From CAKVON01 sp902475665 (GTDB taxonomy: Bacteria > Actinomycetota > Coriobacteriia > Coriobacteriales > Atopobiaceae), in assembly GCA_036321795.1 (NCBI GenBank), contig JAWQCY010000005.1, positions 124,001 through 188,000 of the forward strand: 64,000 nt of DNA, in the 5' to 3' direction. The position numbers were made by a program, and so were the translations under genes. This document shows, piece by piece, positions 17,126 to 25,563 of this stretch (position 1 is the stretch's first letter; the number at the start of each line of letters is the position of its first letter). The notes beneath the pieces were generated by a model that saw only the letters and a program-made list of their open reading frames with translations, was not told the origin of the DNA and ran no database searches.

Positions 17126-18250
17126 ATGCTTTCCATGAAGCAGCTCGTGGGCGTTCGCGTCTACAAGATCAAGCCCGCGTCGCGGCGTGAGCAGAAGAAG
17201 GGTGTGGACGAGTCGACCAAACGCGTGGGCAAGGTCCACAACCTGGTCTTCTCGCCCGACGGCAAGAGAGTTGTCGGCCTTATGGTCAAGCGGCCCGACA
17301 TCGCCGGCATGGTCAAGCGCGACGACGTGTTTCTGGCGCTCGACTCGATGGGCGTGATCGATGGTGGCCTGGTGTGCACGCGCGGCGACGACAGCTTTGA
17401 CGCGCGTGCCTGCAAGAGGCTTGGCCTGCCCCTTGACGAGTGCATCATCTGGGGCGGGATGGACGTCGCCACGAGGTCGGGCAAGCCGCTCGGATTCGTC
17501 GACGACCTGACCTTCTCGCCAAAGACGGGCCGACTCGCCGGCGTGAGCGTGTCGGAGGGGAGCATGGCCAACGCCGTCGTCGGCGCCGCCGTCATCGATG
17601 CGGACATGGTCATCGGCTACGCGAATGGCCGCATGGTCGTGGACGACGAGGCGGCGAGCGCGGCCCTGTCCGGCGGCTTTGCCGCCAAGGCGGGCGAGGC
17701 CACGGCAAAGGCCAAGATCCGCGCGAGCGAGGTTGGCTCCAAGGCGTCCAAGGCGGTGGGCGAGGCGGTCGACAAGGGCTCGTATGGCCTTGGCCGCGTC
17801 ATCGGCAAGGCCAAGCGCGCCGTCAACGAGGCAATACAGGACGAGGCCGAGCCCGCGCGGGTTGAGGCCCTCGATGTCGTGGTGGAGGGCGACTCGCCCA
17901 AGCGCCTGCACAAGGGTGCCGACGAGGACGTCTCTACCAAGGGCACATATGTCCCGAAGCCCGGTTTGGACGCCGCCGGAAAGGGCAATAATGCGGAGGC
18001 GGACGCTGCCGAGAAGGACTCCGCAAAATCGGACGCGCCCAAGAGGAAGGCAACCAAGAAGACGGGCTCCAAGAAAGCCGCAGGCGCCAAGGGGACGAAG
18101 TCCTCGAAGGCAGCCAAGGGCAAGAAGTCCGGCGCCGAGGCCGCGGGCGTCGCCGCCAAGAAGGCGTCGCGCGCCGTGGCCAGGCAGCTGGGCAAGACGA
18201 AGGGCATGTTCGGGGCCTTCGTCGAGGAGTTCGAGAAGAACAGCAAGTAG
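17126..18250 (+). CDS. PRC-barrel protein with Lys/Ala-rich C-terminal tail
   Basis: A 374-residue protein. Two PRC-barrel-like domains occupy roughly residues 1-80 and 95-165: each has the pattern 'G(K/F)V..L.FSP..(G)R..G', first as VGKVHNLVFSPDGKRVVG, then as LGFVDDLTFSPKTGRLAG. An Ala/Lys helical region follows (165-240). A long Lys/Ala/Ser tail (about 290-350) resembles nucleic-acid-binding histone-H1-like tails. The start ATG at 17126 has GAGGGG seven bases upstream; GTG at 17096 is a possible longer start. PRC barrels bind RNA, protein or quinones depending on context, so function is open. DAAEKDSAKSD in the tail carries a genome-word variant. It lies between the YtxH-like and deacetylase genes. 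Confidence 0.7.
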   Translation: MLSMKQLVGVRVYKIKPASRREQKKGVDESTKRVGKVHNLVFSPDGKRVVGLMVKRPDIAGMVKRDDVFLALDSMGVIDGGLVCTRGDDSFDARACKRLGLPLDECIIWGGMDVATRSGKPLGFVDDLTFSPKTGRLAGVSVSEGSMANAVVGAAVIDADMVIGYANGRMVVDDEAASAALSGGFAAKAGEATAKAKIRASEVGSKASKAVGEAVDKGSYGLGRVIGKAKRAVNEAIQDEAEPARVEALDVVVEGDSPKRLHKGADEDVSTKGTYVPKPGLDAAGKGNNAEADAAEKDSAKSDAPKRKATKKTGSKKAAGAKGTKSSKAAKGKKSGAEAAGVAAKKASRAVARQLGKTKGMFGAFVEEFEKNSK

Positions 18251-18288
18251 GTCGGACGGCACCCGCCGCAACCGACGACGGGAGGGTC

Positions 18289-19869
18289 ATGGCAAAGCAC
18301 GAGGGGGCTTCGCGTCCCCATCATCGCATCGAGACCGACGAGACAGCTCACTTGAGTGCCAGGCGCAGGCAGCATGCGGCAAACCAGGCCGCGCACCGTG
18401 CGCATGCCGAGCAGGCGAGCCAGACCGCCCGCGCCGCCCGGGCCGACCATGCCGAGCCAGAGCGGGCCTCGGACCAGACGGGCGGTCAGGACATCTACAT
18501 CCGCCGCGAGACCGTCATCACGCCCCAATCGGCCCGCGCCGCCCAGGACCGCAAGCTTCCCGCAGGCAGCACCAGCCGTTTCGAACGTGTGCCTCGCGAT
18601 CAGGGCTTCGTTGCCGAGCAAGGTATGCTCGAGAGGCGAGAGCAGCGTCGCAACAGGCCGCGCAAGCCGTTGGACCGCCGTGGCCGCCTCATCGCCGGTG
18701 CCATCGCCCTTGTCGCCGTGCTGCTGCTGGCGCTGGTGTGGGCCCACCGCCCCGTCGAGATCTTCGTCAACGGCTCGCGCCGGACCTACAACGCGGGCAC
18801 GACCCTCGAGCAGATTCGCCAGAAGGAGGGCGTCGAGACCCAGGCGGGCAACCTCGTGAGCGTCTCGGGCGAGGTGCTCCAGAAGGGCAAGGGCAACGCC
18901 TGGTCGGTCGAGGTCAACGGCGAGAAGCTGTCCTTCTCGGAAGCGGGCTCGCATGCCATCGGCGGTGACGAGAAGATCGTGTTCGGTGACGGCGAGGACG
19001 TCTGCGAGGAGTACACGACCAAGACCGTCGAGGTGCAGCCCCGACTCGTGTTCGATGGGGTCGCCGGCTCGGTCACCTATGTCTCCAAGTGGGGAAAGGT
19101 CGGCAAGAAGGAGGTCCGCACAGGCAAGGTGTCGGGCGAGGTGGTGGACGGCAAGACCATCACCAAGGTCCAGGATTGCGTCCTGACGATCAAGAACCCC
19201 ACCCCCGCGGGCGGCAAGAAGCTCGTGGCGCTCACGTTTGATGACGGCCCGAGCGAATACACCGAGCGTTACCTCAAGATCTTGAAGGAGCATGGCGCCA
19301 AGGCAACGTTCTTCAACCTGGGCCAGTGTGCGGACGAGTATCCCGAACTGGAGAAGAAGGTCGTCGAGGCAGGACACCAGCTGTGCAGCCACACCTACTC
19401 GCACGACCAGCTGACGGCCGACTCCGACAAGAAGATCGCGTCCGAGATCACGAGCGCGTTCGACTCCATCGAGAAGAACTCGGGACAGAAGACCACCGTC
19501 ATTCGTCCGCCCTACGGCGCGATCGACTCCAAGGTCTGGCTTGCCACGAAGGGCACGGTCAGCACCTCGGTGCTGTGGAACATGGACTCTCGCGACTGGG
19601 CGCTGCCCGGCGTCGACGCCATTGTCCAGAACTGCGTCAGCGGCATCCAGCCCGGCTACGTGATCCTGATGCACGACGGCGGTGGCAACCGCGACCAGGA
19701 CCTCGAGGCGCTGCCCAAGATCATCGACCAGCTCCACGAGCAGGGCTACGAGTTCGTGACCATCTCGGAGCTCATGGCCTCCGACGAATCGATTCCCGAC
19801 GAGGCGTGCTCGGGGGATGCCACCATGCCGAAGGACGCGCTGTGGCCCACCGAGGTTGGTGAGGGTTAG
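18289..19869 (+). CDS. Membrane-anchored polysaccharide deacetylase (NodB domain)
   Basis: A 526-residue protein. A 125-residue charged cytoplasmic N-terminus precedes one transmembrane helix (about 135-152, LIAGAIALVAVLLLALVW). A beta-rich extracellular linker follows, then the NodB deacetylase domain from about 310. The metal and catalytic motifs are present: LTFDDGPS (Asp-Asp), SHTYSHD (the two His) and RPPYG; MHDGGG near the end carries the last motif. The product probably de-N-acetylates peptidoglycan or another cell-wall glycan, which gives lysozyme resistance in other Gram-positives. The ribosome binding site is GGGAGGG, and the gene follows the PRC-barrel gene by 38 bases. The long basic/Ala-rich N-terminus is unusual. 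Confidence 0.88.
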   Translation: MAKHEGASRPHHRIETDETAHLSARRRQHAANQAAHRAHAEQASQTARAARADHAEPERASDQTGGQDIYIRRETVITPQSARAAQDRKLPAGSTSRFERVPRDQGFVAEQGMLERREQRRNRPRKPLDRRGRLIAGAIALVAVLLLALVWAHRPVEIFVNGSRRTYNAGTTLEQIRQKEGVETQAGNLVSVSGEVLQKGKGNAWSVEVNGEKLSFSEAGSHAIGGDEKIVFGDGEDVCEEYTTKTVEVQPRLVFDGVAGSVTYVSKWGKVGKKEVRTGKVSGEVVDGKTITKVQDCVLTIKNPTPAGGKKLVALTFDDGPSEYTERYLKILKEHGAKATFFNLGQCADEYPELEKKVVEAGHQLCSHTYSHDQLTADSDKKIASEITSAFDSIEKNSGQKTTVIRPPYGAIDSKVWLATKGTVSTSVLWNMDSRDWALPGVDAIVQNCVSGIQPGYVILMHDGGGNRDQDLEALPKIIDQLHEQGYEFVTISELMASDESIPDEACSGDATMPKDALWPTEVGEG

Positions 19870-19899
19870 CTTCGGCGAGGGTTGGTGTCGGCGGTCGGG

Positions 19900-21159
19900 C
19901 TAGTAGCCCATCGCCTGTAGGGCGAACATCACCACGGTGAGGACGATGACGATTGCTACGGTCAGCCAGGTGAGGACGTTCCACAGGCGTGAGTTGGCGT
20001 GGCTGCCCATGACGTGGCGGTCTGCCGCGATCTTGACCATGAAGACCAGCAACACGGGCAGCAGCAGGCCGTTGACGACCTGCGCGACCATCATGATCCC
20101 AAAGAGGTCCGCGCCCGGGAGCAGCACGACCACGGCCGAGAAGCCCAGGATGACGGTGATGATGCTGCGGTAGACAGGTGCCTCGGACCAGGAGCGGTCG
20201 GCACCGCGCTCCCACCCGAACGCCTCGCAGATGGCGCTCGAGGTGATGCCGGGCAGAACGCAGGCGGCCAGGAAGGACGCGCCAACCAAGCCCGCGCCAA
20301 ACAGGACCTTTGCATAGGGGCCGGCAAGCGGGGCCAGGGCGGCCGCGGCCTGCTCGGCGCCGTCGACGCGAACGCCTGCGGGGTTGAGCACGGCGCCAGT
20401 GGTCAGGATGATGAACCACGAGATGGCGCTCGCGACCACGGCCCCGGTCACGGTGTCGATGCGCTGGTAGGGAATGTCGTCCTCACGGGCGTTCTTGTCG
20501 ACGACGTTGGACTGGGCGAGGAAGATCATCCAGGGTGCGATGGTCGTGCCCACGTTGGCCACCAACAGCGAGAAGTACTGCGGGTCGCTGCTAAAGCGCG
20601 GCACAAGCGTGGCCGACAGGGCGTCGCCCCAGTCGGGCCCGACCATGACGCCGGCGACGACATAGGTGACGAAGACGCAGCTGATGGCCAGCAGGATCTT
20701 CTCGATACGACGGTACGACCCACTCATGGTGAGCATCCAGATGATGAGTGCCGAGACGGGCACGGAGGCGTAGACCGGGATGCCGAACAGCGCCATGCCC
20801 GACGCGATGCCCGCGAACTCGGAAAGGGTGACCGTGGTGTTGGACACCAGCAGGGCCAGCATCGCCAGGGCGCTCATGCGCACGCCGTACTGCTCGCGAA
20901 TCAGCGAGGCGAAGCCCTTGCCGGTGACGCAGCCCATGCGGGCCGCGGTCTCCTGCGCGACGATGAGCAGCAGGCACATGATGGGAACGGTCCACAGCTG
21001 GCCGAAGCCAAACAGGGCGCCGGCGTTTGAGTAGGTGGCAACGCCGCCCGCGTCGGCGCCCGCCAGGGCGGCAACCATGCCCGGGCCCATGGCGGCGAGC
21101 ACGCGTCGCGCGTCCAGGTGGGTTCGCTGGCGCTTGGGCGCCTTGTCGGATCGCGACAT
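19900..21159 (-). CDS. NRAMP-family transporter, NRMT-like (probable Mg2+ uptake)
   Basis: A 419-residue, about 11-helix SLC11/NRAMP-fold transporter. In helix 1 the metal motif DPGN is DAGG (residues 36-39): the Asp is kept and the Asn lost. In helix 6 the canonical M-P-H is A-P-W (208-210), so the metal-binding Met is absent. These substitutions are the pattern described for NRAMP-related magnesium transporters (NRMT), characterised from Eggerthella lenta, in which loss of the soft Met ligand allows hydrated Mg2+. The start ATG at 21159 lies one base after the stop of the MgtE-like gene (TAG-G-ATG), so the two are translationally coupled. The context supports magnesium. A conventional Mn2+/Fe2+ role is less likely. 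Confidence 0.82.
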   Translation of the reverse strand: MSRSDKAPKRQRTHLDARRVLAAMGPGMVAALAGADAGGVATYSNAGALFGFGQLWTVPIMCLLLIVAQETAARMGCVTGKGFASLIREQYGVRMSALAMLALLVSNTTVTLSEFAGIASGMALFGIPVYASVPVSALIIWMLTMSGSYRRIEKILLAISCVFVTYVVAGVMVGPDWGDALSATLVPRFSSDPQYFSLLVANVGTTIAPWMIFLAQSNVVDKNAREDDIPYQRIDTVTGAVVASAISWFIILTTGAVLNPAGVRVDGAEQAAAALAPLAGPYAKVLFGAGLVGASFLAACVLPGITSSAICEAFGWERGADRSWSEAPVYRSIITVILGFSAVVVLLPGADLFGIMMVAQVVNGLLLPVLLVFMVKIAADRHVMGSHANSRLWNVLTWLTVAIVIVLTVVMFALQAMGY

Positions 21160-21160
21160 C

Positions 21161-23026
21161 CTACGCCACCCCAATGGCTGCGGCCACGCATGACAGCGCC
21201 ACGAACAGCACGCATGCGATTGCGAGCGAGGTCACGCGCAGCGACAGGCCGCTCGTGTCGAGGCCCGCGTCATCGCGACGGCGCAGCGTCAGCAGATAGG
21301 CGGGGGCGCTGGCAAAGCCGAGCACGACCGTGGCGGCGGCGATCTTCAGGCCGGCAGTGCCGGCGGCCAGGACGTCGTACAGGGCGTGCGAGCCGGCAGT
21401 GATGGCGGGAACCGCGAAGATGTTGGAGACGGCCAGGGCCACCAGCAGCATGACGGCGGAGTAGGCCACCGACACCGCGACGCCCTTGAAGCCAAAGCCA
21501 AGCACGGAGGGGGCGTCCTCGTCATCCTCGTCGTACTCGAGGAAGAAGTTCGTGGCATAGCGGACCATGGTGTCGGCCGCGCGAAGCGCGACGGGCAGGC
21601 CCACGGCGGCCACGAGCCCCCACATGGCCGGGCGACCAAGCGCCGGGGCGAGAAGTGCCAGGGCGAGCATGCCCGCGACCCAGAAGAAGAACCACATCTC
21701 GTTGGAGAAGACCCTGCCCAGCAGGTGGTCGGACGCCTCGTCGGACTTGGAGGTGTGCGAGCCGCCCGCGATCTGCAGGTCCTCCTCGTGCTCCTCCTCC
21801 AGGACGTCGAGCGCGTCGTCGACGGTGACGATGCCCAGCATGCGGCCCTTCTCGTCGACGACGGGCATGGCCATGAGGTTGTACTTGGAGATGTCCTCGG
21901 CCACGTCCTCCTGGTCGTCATCGGGGGAGGCGGTAATCAGGTCGGCCACCTCAACCAGGTCGCCGAGCCTGTCGTCGGGTCGTGCGGTCACGATGTCGAG
22001 AAGCGACAGGACGCCCTTGAGGTGGCGCTCCTCGTCGCAGAGGTAGACGTAGTGGACGGTTTCGAAGTCCTCGTCCAGGTTGCGCAGGCGCTCGATAGCG
22101 TCGGAGATGGTCGCGTCCTCGCTCAGGCTGACGAACTCCGACGTCATGATGCGGCCCGCGGTGTCGTCCTTGTAGCCGAGCAGCTGTCGGATGGCGCGCT
22201 CCTCCTTGACGCCCATCAGGCGCAGGAGCTTCTCGGCCTTCTCGTAGTCGAGCTCAGAGACGAGCTCGGCGGCGTCGTCGGGGTCCATCTCGGCCAGCAT
22301 CTTGGAGGCGTCGAGCTCGGTCATGTCGCCCATGATCTCGGCGGCCTGATCGTCGTCGAGCTCGGCCATGGCCTCGGCCGCCTGCTCGTCGTCGAGCTGC
22401 GCGAACACCTGGCCGCGCAGGCGCGGGTCCAGCTGCTCGATGATGTCGGCGATGTCGGCGGGGTGCAGCTCGTCGAGCGTCTTGTGCGTGACGGACAGCT
22501 TGACGTTGGACAGGTCACGGTCCAGAAGGTCCATGTAGTTCCACGCGATGACGCGCTCGGGGACGTCGCGTCCGAAGGTGTGGGCCACGCGCTGCGCCAG
22601 CGTCTCGATCGCCGGCGACAGCGAGCGCAGGATGCCACGCACGCCGACCTCGGCACCCAGGAGGCGCAGCTGGCTCGAGCTGGTGTCGGAGAGCTTGAGG
22701 TCGTTGACTCGGACGACCTTCATGCCGCGGGTGTCGACGATCTGCTTGTTGAGCAGGTCGCGGGCGATAAGGACCTCCTCCGGCTGGAGGTAGGAGAAGC
22801 GGATGTCGGTCGAGGGGACCTTCAGGTGGACCTCTCCGTCGCCGAACGAGTCGACGTACTTGCGCCACGAGATCATGAAGGGTGTCTTGCCCGGGCCCTG
22901 GAATGCCAGGGACGTCACGCGGGGGAAGACCTCGCCCGTGGCGATGCCCAGGTCGTTGACGACGCCGATCCTCTCGCCGTCGGAATCGATTACGGGGTTG
23001 CCCAGCAGCTGGGACAGGTAGATCAT
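21161..23026 (-). CDS. MgtE-like protein: PRC-barrel/MgtE_N/CBS domains with a non-canonical membrane domain
   Basis: A 621-residue protein. N-terminal PRC-like beta domains (about 1-120) are followed by an MgtE_N superhelix (about 180-290; repeated LDDEQAAEAMAELDDDQAAE patterns) and two CBS domains (about 295-415; TAGRIMTSEFVSL, MAMPVVDEKGRMLGIVTVDDALDVL). These form the Mg2+-sensing cytosolic part of MgtE channels. The C-terminal region (about 440-621) has five hydrophobic segments, but I cannot see the Mg2+-pore signature (GNxGxQ-type) of true MgtE. It may be a regulatory partner of the coupled NRMT-like transporter rather than a channel itself. The start ATG at 23026 has AAAGGAG six bases upstream. 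Confidence 0.78.
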   Translation of the reverse strand: MIYLSQLLGNPVIDSDGERIGVVNDLGIATGEVFPRVTSLAFQGPGKTPFMISWRKYVDSFGDGEVHLKVPSTDIRFSYLQPEEVLIARDLLNKQIVDTRGMKVVRVNDLKLSDTSSSQLRLLGAEVGVRGILRSLSPAIETLAQRVAHTFGRDVPERVIAWNYMDLLDRDLSNVKLSVTHKTLDELHPADIADIIEQLDPRLRGQVFAQLDDEQAAEAMAELDDDQAAEIMGDMTELDASKMLAEMDPDDAAELVSELDYEKAEKLLRLMGVKEERAIRQLLGYKDDTAGRIMTSEFVSLSEDATISDAIERLRNLDEDFETVHYVYLCDEERHLKGVLSLLDIVTARPDDRLGDLVEVADLITASPDDDQEDVAEDISKYNLMAMPVVDEKGRMLGIVTVDDALDVLEEEHEEDLQIAGGSHTSKSDEASDHLLGRVFSNEMWFFFWVAGMLALALLAPALGRPAMWGLVAAVGLPVALRAADTMVRYATNFFLEYDEDDEDAPSVLGFGFKGVAVSVAYSAVMLLVALAVSNIFAVPAITAGSHALYDVLAAGTAGLKIAAATVVLGFASAPAYLLTLRRRDDAGLDTSGLSLRVTSLAIACVLFVALSCVAAAIGVA

Positions 23027-23435
23027 GCATGCTCCTTTGGTACTTCACGCATGGCCTTTGGCCACGCGTGCTGGCGCGCCTTGCGGACGCATCCGGTCAC
23101 ACCCCTCGCGGCGGACTCGGACTGGAGCACGCTGCGAAGGGTCATCGACTGTGAGGTCGAGGCTTCATCGAGACCCTTTCTCCTTGGCTGCAGATCGTGT
23201 GGGCAAAGCCGTCCCACACCTCATCGCATTTTACACGCGCCCGCCCCAAAGTGTCGCACCGACGCGCAAAGCCTGGGTAAGTCACGCGAAAGCCCCACGT
23301 CGCGGTTGCTGCCTGGACGCCCTTCTCGGCAGGTGTCGCGCCATCGTCCGCAACGTCGATGCGCTAGACTTCACGTGTGCAGAGAAGTGCGTGGTCGCGC
23401 CCCGCGTGGCCACCATGCAAGGGAAGGTGGCACGA
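23027..23435. promoter_or_regulatory. Divergent intergenic region between the mgtE-like and zinc-ribbon genes
   Basis: Four hundred bases with no supported gene. On the minus strand it would be the leader of the mgtE-like gene, so I looked for an M-box (ykoK) magnesium riboswitch; its conserved core could not be found. On the plus side two genome-word copies occur: CCCTTCTCGGCA near 23320 and exact GAGAAGTGC at 23382, 46 bases before the zinc-ribbon start codon. CATTTTACA near 23226-23234 is the most AT-rich spot and a possible promoter. Confidence 0.35.
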
Positions 23436-23939
23436 ATGGGTTTTCTCGATGATGTCTCCGCGTCGCTCAACCGCGGCGTCAACGCGGTCGGTCGCTCCGG
23501 CAAGGCCGCCCAGATCAAGCTGCAGATGGGCGAGCTGCTGAAGCAGCGCAAGGACATGGCCGCCCAGCTTGGCGCCAGCCTGTACGACGCCACGAAGGAC
23601 AATCCCGAGCTTCGTGCCGGCCGCGAGGCCCTGTACGACGGTATCGCCAAGATCGACGCCGACCGCGCCCAGATGCAGGCGACCATCGAGGCCCTCGAGG
23701 CCGAGCAGGCCGCTGCTAACTACGCCGCACAGCAGATCAAGTGCCCCAACTGCGGCACCTGGGTCAGTGTGAACGACGCCTTCTGCTCGGGCTGCGGCAC
23801 CTCCGTCGAGCAGATCAAGGCTGCCGCCGCCACGTCCGCGCCTGCCGCCACCCCCGCCGGTGCCACGTGCCCCAACTGCGGCGCCCCCGTTGCCGAGGGC
23901 GACGCCTTCTGCATGTCCTGCGGCCAGAAGTTGCAGTAG
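23436..23939 (+). CDS. Coiled-coil protein with two C-terminal zinc ribbons
   Basis: A 167-residue protein of unknown function. Residues 1-95 are predicted helical and begin MGFLDDVSASLNRGVNAVG. Two zinc ribbons follow: CPNCGTWVSVNDAFCSGCG (about 104-122) and CPNCGAPVAEGDAFCMSCG (about 145-163), each with two CxxC knuckles, separated by an Ala/Pro linker. Proteins of this shape are common in Coriobacteriia and clostridia near stress or secretion genes; they are usually annotated only as zinc-ribbon proteins. The start ATG at 23436 has GGGAAGG nearby. An exact genome word is 46 bases upstream, and another is folded into its terminator at 23999-24029. Confidence 0.75.
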   Translation: MGFLDDVSASLNRGVNAVGRSGKAAQIKLQMGELLKQRKDMAAQLGASLYDATKDNPELRAGREALYDGIAKIDADRAQMQATIEALEAEQAAANYAAQQIKCPNCGTWVSVNDAFCSGCGTSVEQIKAAAATSAPAATPAGATCPNCGAPVAEGDAFCMSCGQKLQ

Positions 23940-23998
23940 CCCGCGCCTTGCTAGCCGCGCGTCGTACGGATGCGCGCTTGGCGAACGACGTTTTTGTC

Positions 23999-24029
23999 GA
24001 GCCCTGCCGAGCACTTCTCGGCAGGGCTC
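23999..24029 (+). terminator. Terminator whose loop and stem contain the genome word
   Basis: GAGCCCTGCCGAG and CTCGGCAGGGCTC form 13 perfect pairs around CACTT, followed by TTTTGTG. The sequence GCACTTCTC at 24011-24019 spans the loop. This is one of the few copies that is part of an obvious RNA structure. Confidence 0.85.
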
Positions 24030-24055
24030 TTTTGTGTCGCGACGCGCAAATGGAG

Positions 24056-24085
24056 GACCCCGCCAGGCATTGCCTGGCGGGGTCC
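24056..24085. terminator. Bidirectional terminator between zinc-ribbon and lemA genes
   Basis: GGACCCCGCCAGGCA and TGCCTGGCGGGGTCC are perfectly complementary 15-bp arms. On the plus strand TTTGA follows, and a short T-run on the minus strand is absent. It lies between convergent genes. Confidence 0.7.
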
Positions 24086-24128
24086 TTTGACGTTGACGCG
24101 TATGTTCCGCGGATGCGGAAGGGTGTTG

Positions 24129-24680
24129 CTAGAACTGGACCTTGGGAGCCTTGCGGGCGGCCTCGTCCTCGACGACGAAGCCCTGCTTTGGGTCGAAGTG
24201 GCCGAAGCCGGCGACCAGGTTGCCCGGGAAGGTCTGGATGGCGTTGTTGTAGGTGAGGACGCAGTCGTTGTAGCTCTGGCGAGCGTAGCTGATCTTGTTC
24301 TCGGTGTCGGTGAGGTCGGACTGCAGCTGCTGGAAGTTGGCGTTGGCCTTGAGGTCGGGGTAGGCCTCGGCGACGACGAGCAGCTGACGCAGGGCGCCCA
24401 TGACCTGGTTCTCGGCAGCGGCGACCTCGCCCGGGGTGGTGGCGCTGGTGGAGGCGGCGCGGGCGGCGGTCACGGCCGCGAGGGTCTCGCTCTCGTGGGA
24501 GGCATAGCCCTTGACGGTCTCGACCAGGTTGGGAATGAGGTCGTTACGGCGCTGGAGCTGGGTCTCGATCGTCTGCCAGGCGTTGTCGCAGCGGTTGCGC
24601 TTGGTGACGATGCCGTTGTAGATGCCGACGCCGCCGACGGCAAGCAGCACTAGGACGACGACGACAATTGCGATGGGCAT
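24129..24680 (-). CDS. LemA family protein
   Basis: A 183-residue membrane-anchored LemA protein of unknown molecular function. One N-terminal transmembrane helix (PIAIVVVVLVLLAVGGVGIY, residues 2-21) is followed by a helical-bundle domain. LemA signatures are IVTKRNRCDNAWQTIETQLQ, RRNDLIPNLVETVKGYASHE and NKISYARQSYNDCVLTYN. The start ATG at 24680 has GAAAGGA five bases upstream; the 20 extra upstream codons precede the ribosome binding site and are rejected. Because LemA is often next to a TPM/HtpX gene and is not here, context gives no further clue. Confidence 0.9.
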   Translation of the reverse strand: MPIAIVVVVLVLLAVGGVGIYNGIVTKRNRCDNAWQTIETQLQRRNDLIPNLVETVKGYASHESETLAAVTAARAASTSATTPGEVAAAENQVMGALRQLLVVAEAYPDLKANANFQQLQSDLTDTENKISYARQSYNDCVLTYNNAIQTFPGNLVAGFGHFDPKQGFVVEDEAARKAPKVQF

Positions 24681-24795
24681 GGTGATCCTTTCGACAGGGG
24701 CCGCCATGCGACCCGTCTTGCTAAGGGAAATCATACCCAAGAAGAAGGCGCCCCCATCCGTGCGTTAAGCGAGACGAGGGCGCCAAGGCGTCAAA

Positions 24796-24885
24796 TGGCG
24801 GAGGGAGAGAGATTCGAACTCTCGGGACGCGTAAACGCCCAACGGTTTTCAAGACCGCCGCATTCAACCGCTCTGCCATCCCTCC
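24796..24885 (-). tRNA. tRNA-Ser(TGA), CCA encoded
   Basis: On the minus strand the acceptor stem GGAGGGA pairs with TCCCTCC, followed by discriminator G and an encoded CCA (TGG at 24796-24798 on the plus strand). The anticodon loop reads CTTGAAA, giving anticodon TGA. A long class II variable arm (GGGCGTTTACGCGTCC region) and the T-loop TTCGAAT confirm a serine tRNA of about 87 bases plus CCA. It lies upstream of tadA. Confidence 0.95.
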
Positions 24886-25018
24886 GACAGGGTGACCATT
24901 CTACCGCATGCGACGCGAGGAACGACGTGCGGGATGGCGCGTTTGCCGCGTCCGTCCGCTACCATGGGCGCTATCGAGAAGTGCGGGAGAGGTGTGGCGA
25001 CTACTGCGAGGGGGATGC

Positions 25019-25507
25019 GTGTCCGAGGCAGATGATCTTCTCTACATGAGGATGGCGCTCGACGAGGCGGCGCTTGCGGCTGAGGAGGGCGAGGTGCCGA
25101 TCGGTGCCGTCGTCGTGTGCGACGGCTGTGTCGTGGCGCGTGCCCACAACCGCCGTGAGCTGGACCTGGACCCTTCGGCGCACGCGGAGTTCAGCGCGAT
25201 GGTTGCCGCCTCGCGCGAGTTGGGGCGCTGGCGGCTCACGGGCTGCACGGTCTACGTGACGCTGGAGCCATGCCTCATGTGCGCAGGCCTCATGGTCAAC
25301 GCCCGCATCGACCGATGCGTGTACGGTGCGCCCGACCCCAAGGGCGGCGCGCTGGGCACCCTGTACGACGTGAGTCATGACGAGCGGCTGAACCACGAGT
25401 TCGAGGTTACCTCGGGCGTGCTGGCGGACGAGGCCGCCGCCCAGCTGCGCGACTTTTTCCGGGAGCGCCGCCGCATGGCAAAGGCCGCCCGGGCCACACG
25501 TGAGTGA
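25019..25507 (+). CDS. tadA: tRNA-specific adenosine deaminase TadA
   Basis: It deaminates A34 to inosine in tRNA-Arg(ACG). The 162-residue protein has the zinc and catalytic motifs HAE (in PSAHAEFSAM) and PCLMCAG (TLEPCLMCAGLMVNARI), and the family opening MRMALDEAALAAEEGEVPIGAVVV. I chose GTG at 25019 because GAGGGGGA lies three to five bases upstream. It is monocistronic or follows tRNA-Ser on the opposite strand. An exact genome word begins 43 bases before the start. After the stop two genome-word variants occur in tandem at 25516-25536. Confidence 0.92.
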   Translation: MSEADDLLYMRMALDEAALAAEEGEVPIGAVVVCDGCVVARAHNRRELDLDPSAHAEFSAMVAASRELGRWRLTGCTVYVTLEPCLMCAGLMVNARIDRCVYGAPDPKGGALGTLYDVSHDERLNHEFEVTSGVLADEAAAQLRDFFRERRRMAKAARATRE

Positions 25508-25563
25508 CCCAAGCGACCTTCTCGGTACTTCTCTGTAGGGGGCTTGTTGTCTGACGACGGTTG

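Noticed and set aside
23040..23240. M-box magnesium riboswitch before the mgtE-like gene
   Set aside because: The conserved M-box core could not be found on the minus strand, only short imperfect stems.
24976..24990. Haemophilus-type uptake sequence (AAGTGCGGT)
   Set aside because: The shared AAGTGC is a coincidence of part of the word; the flanking GGT is usually absent.
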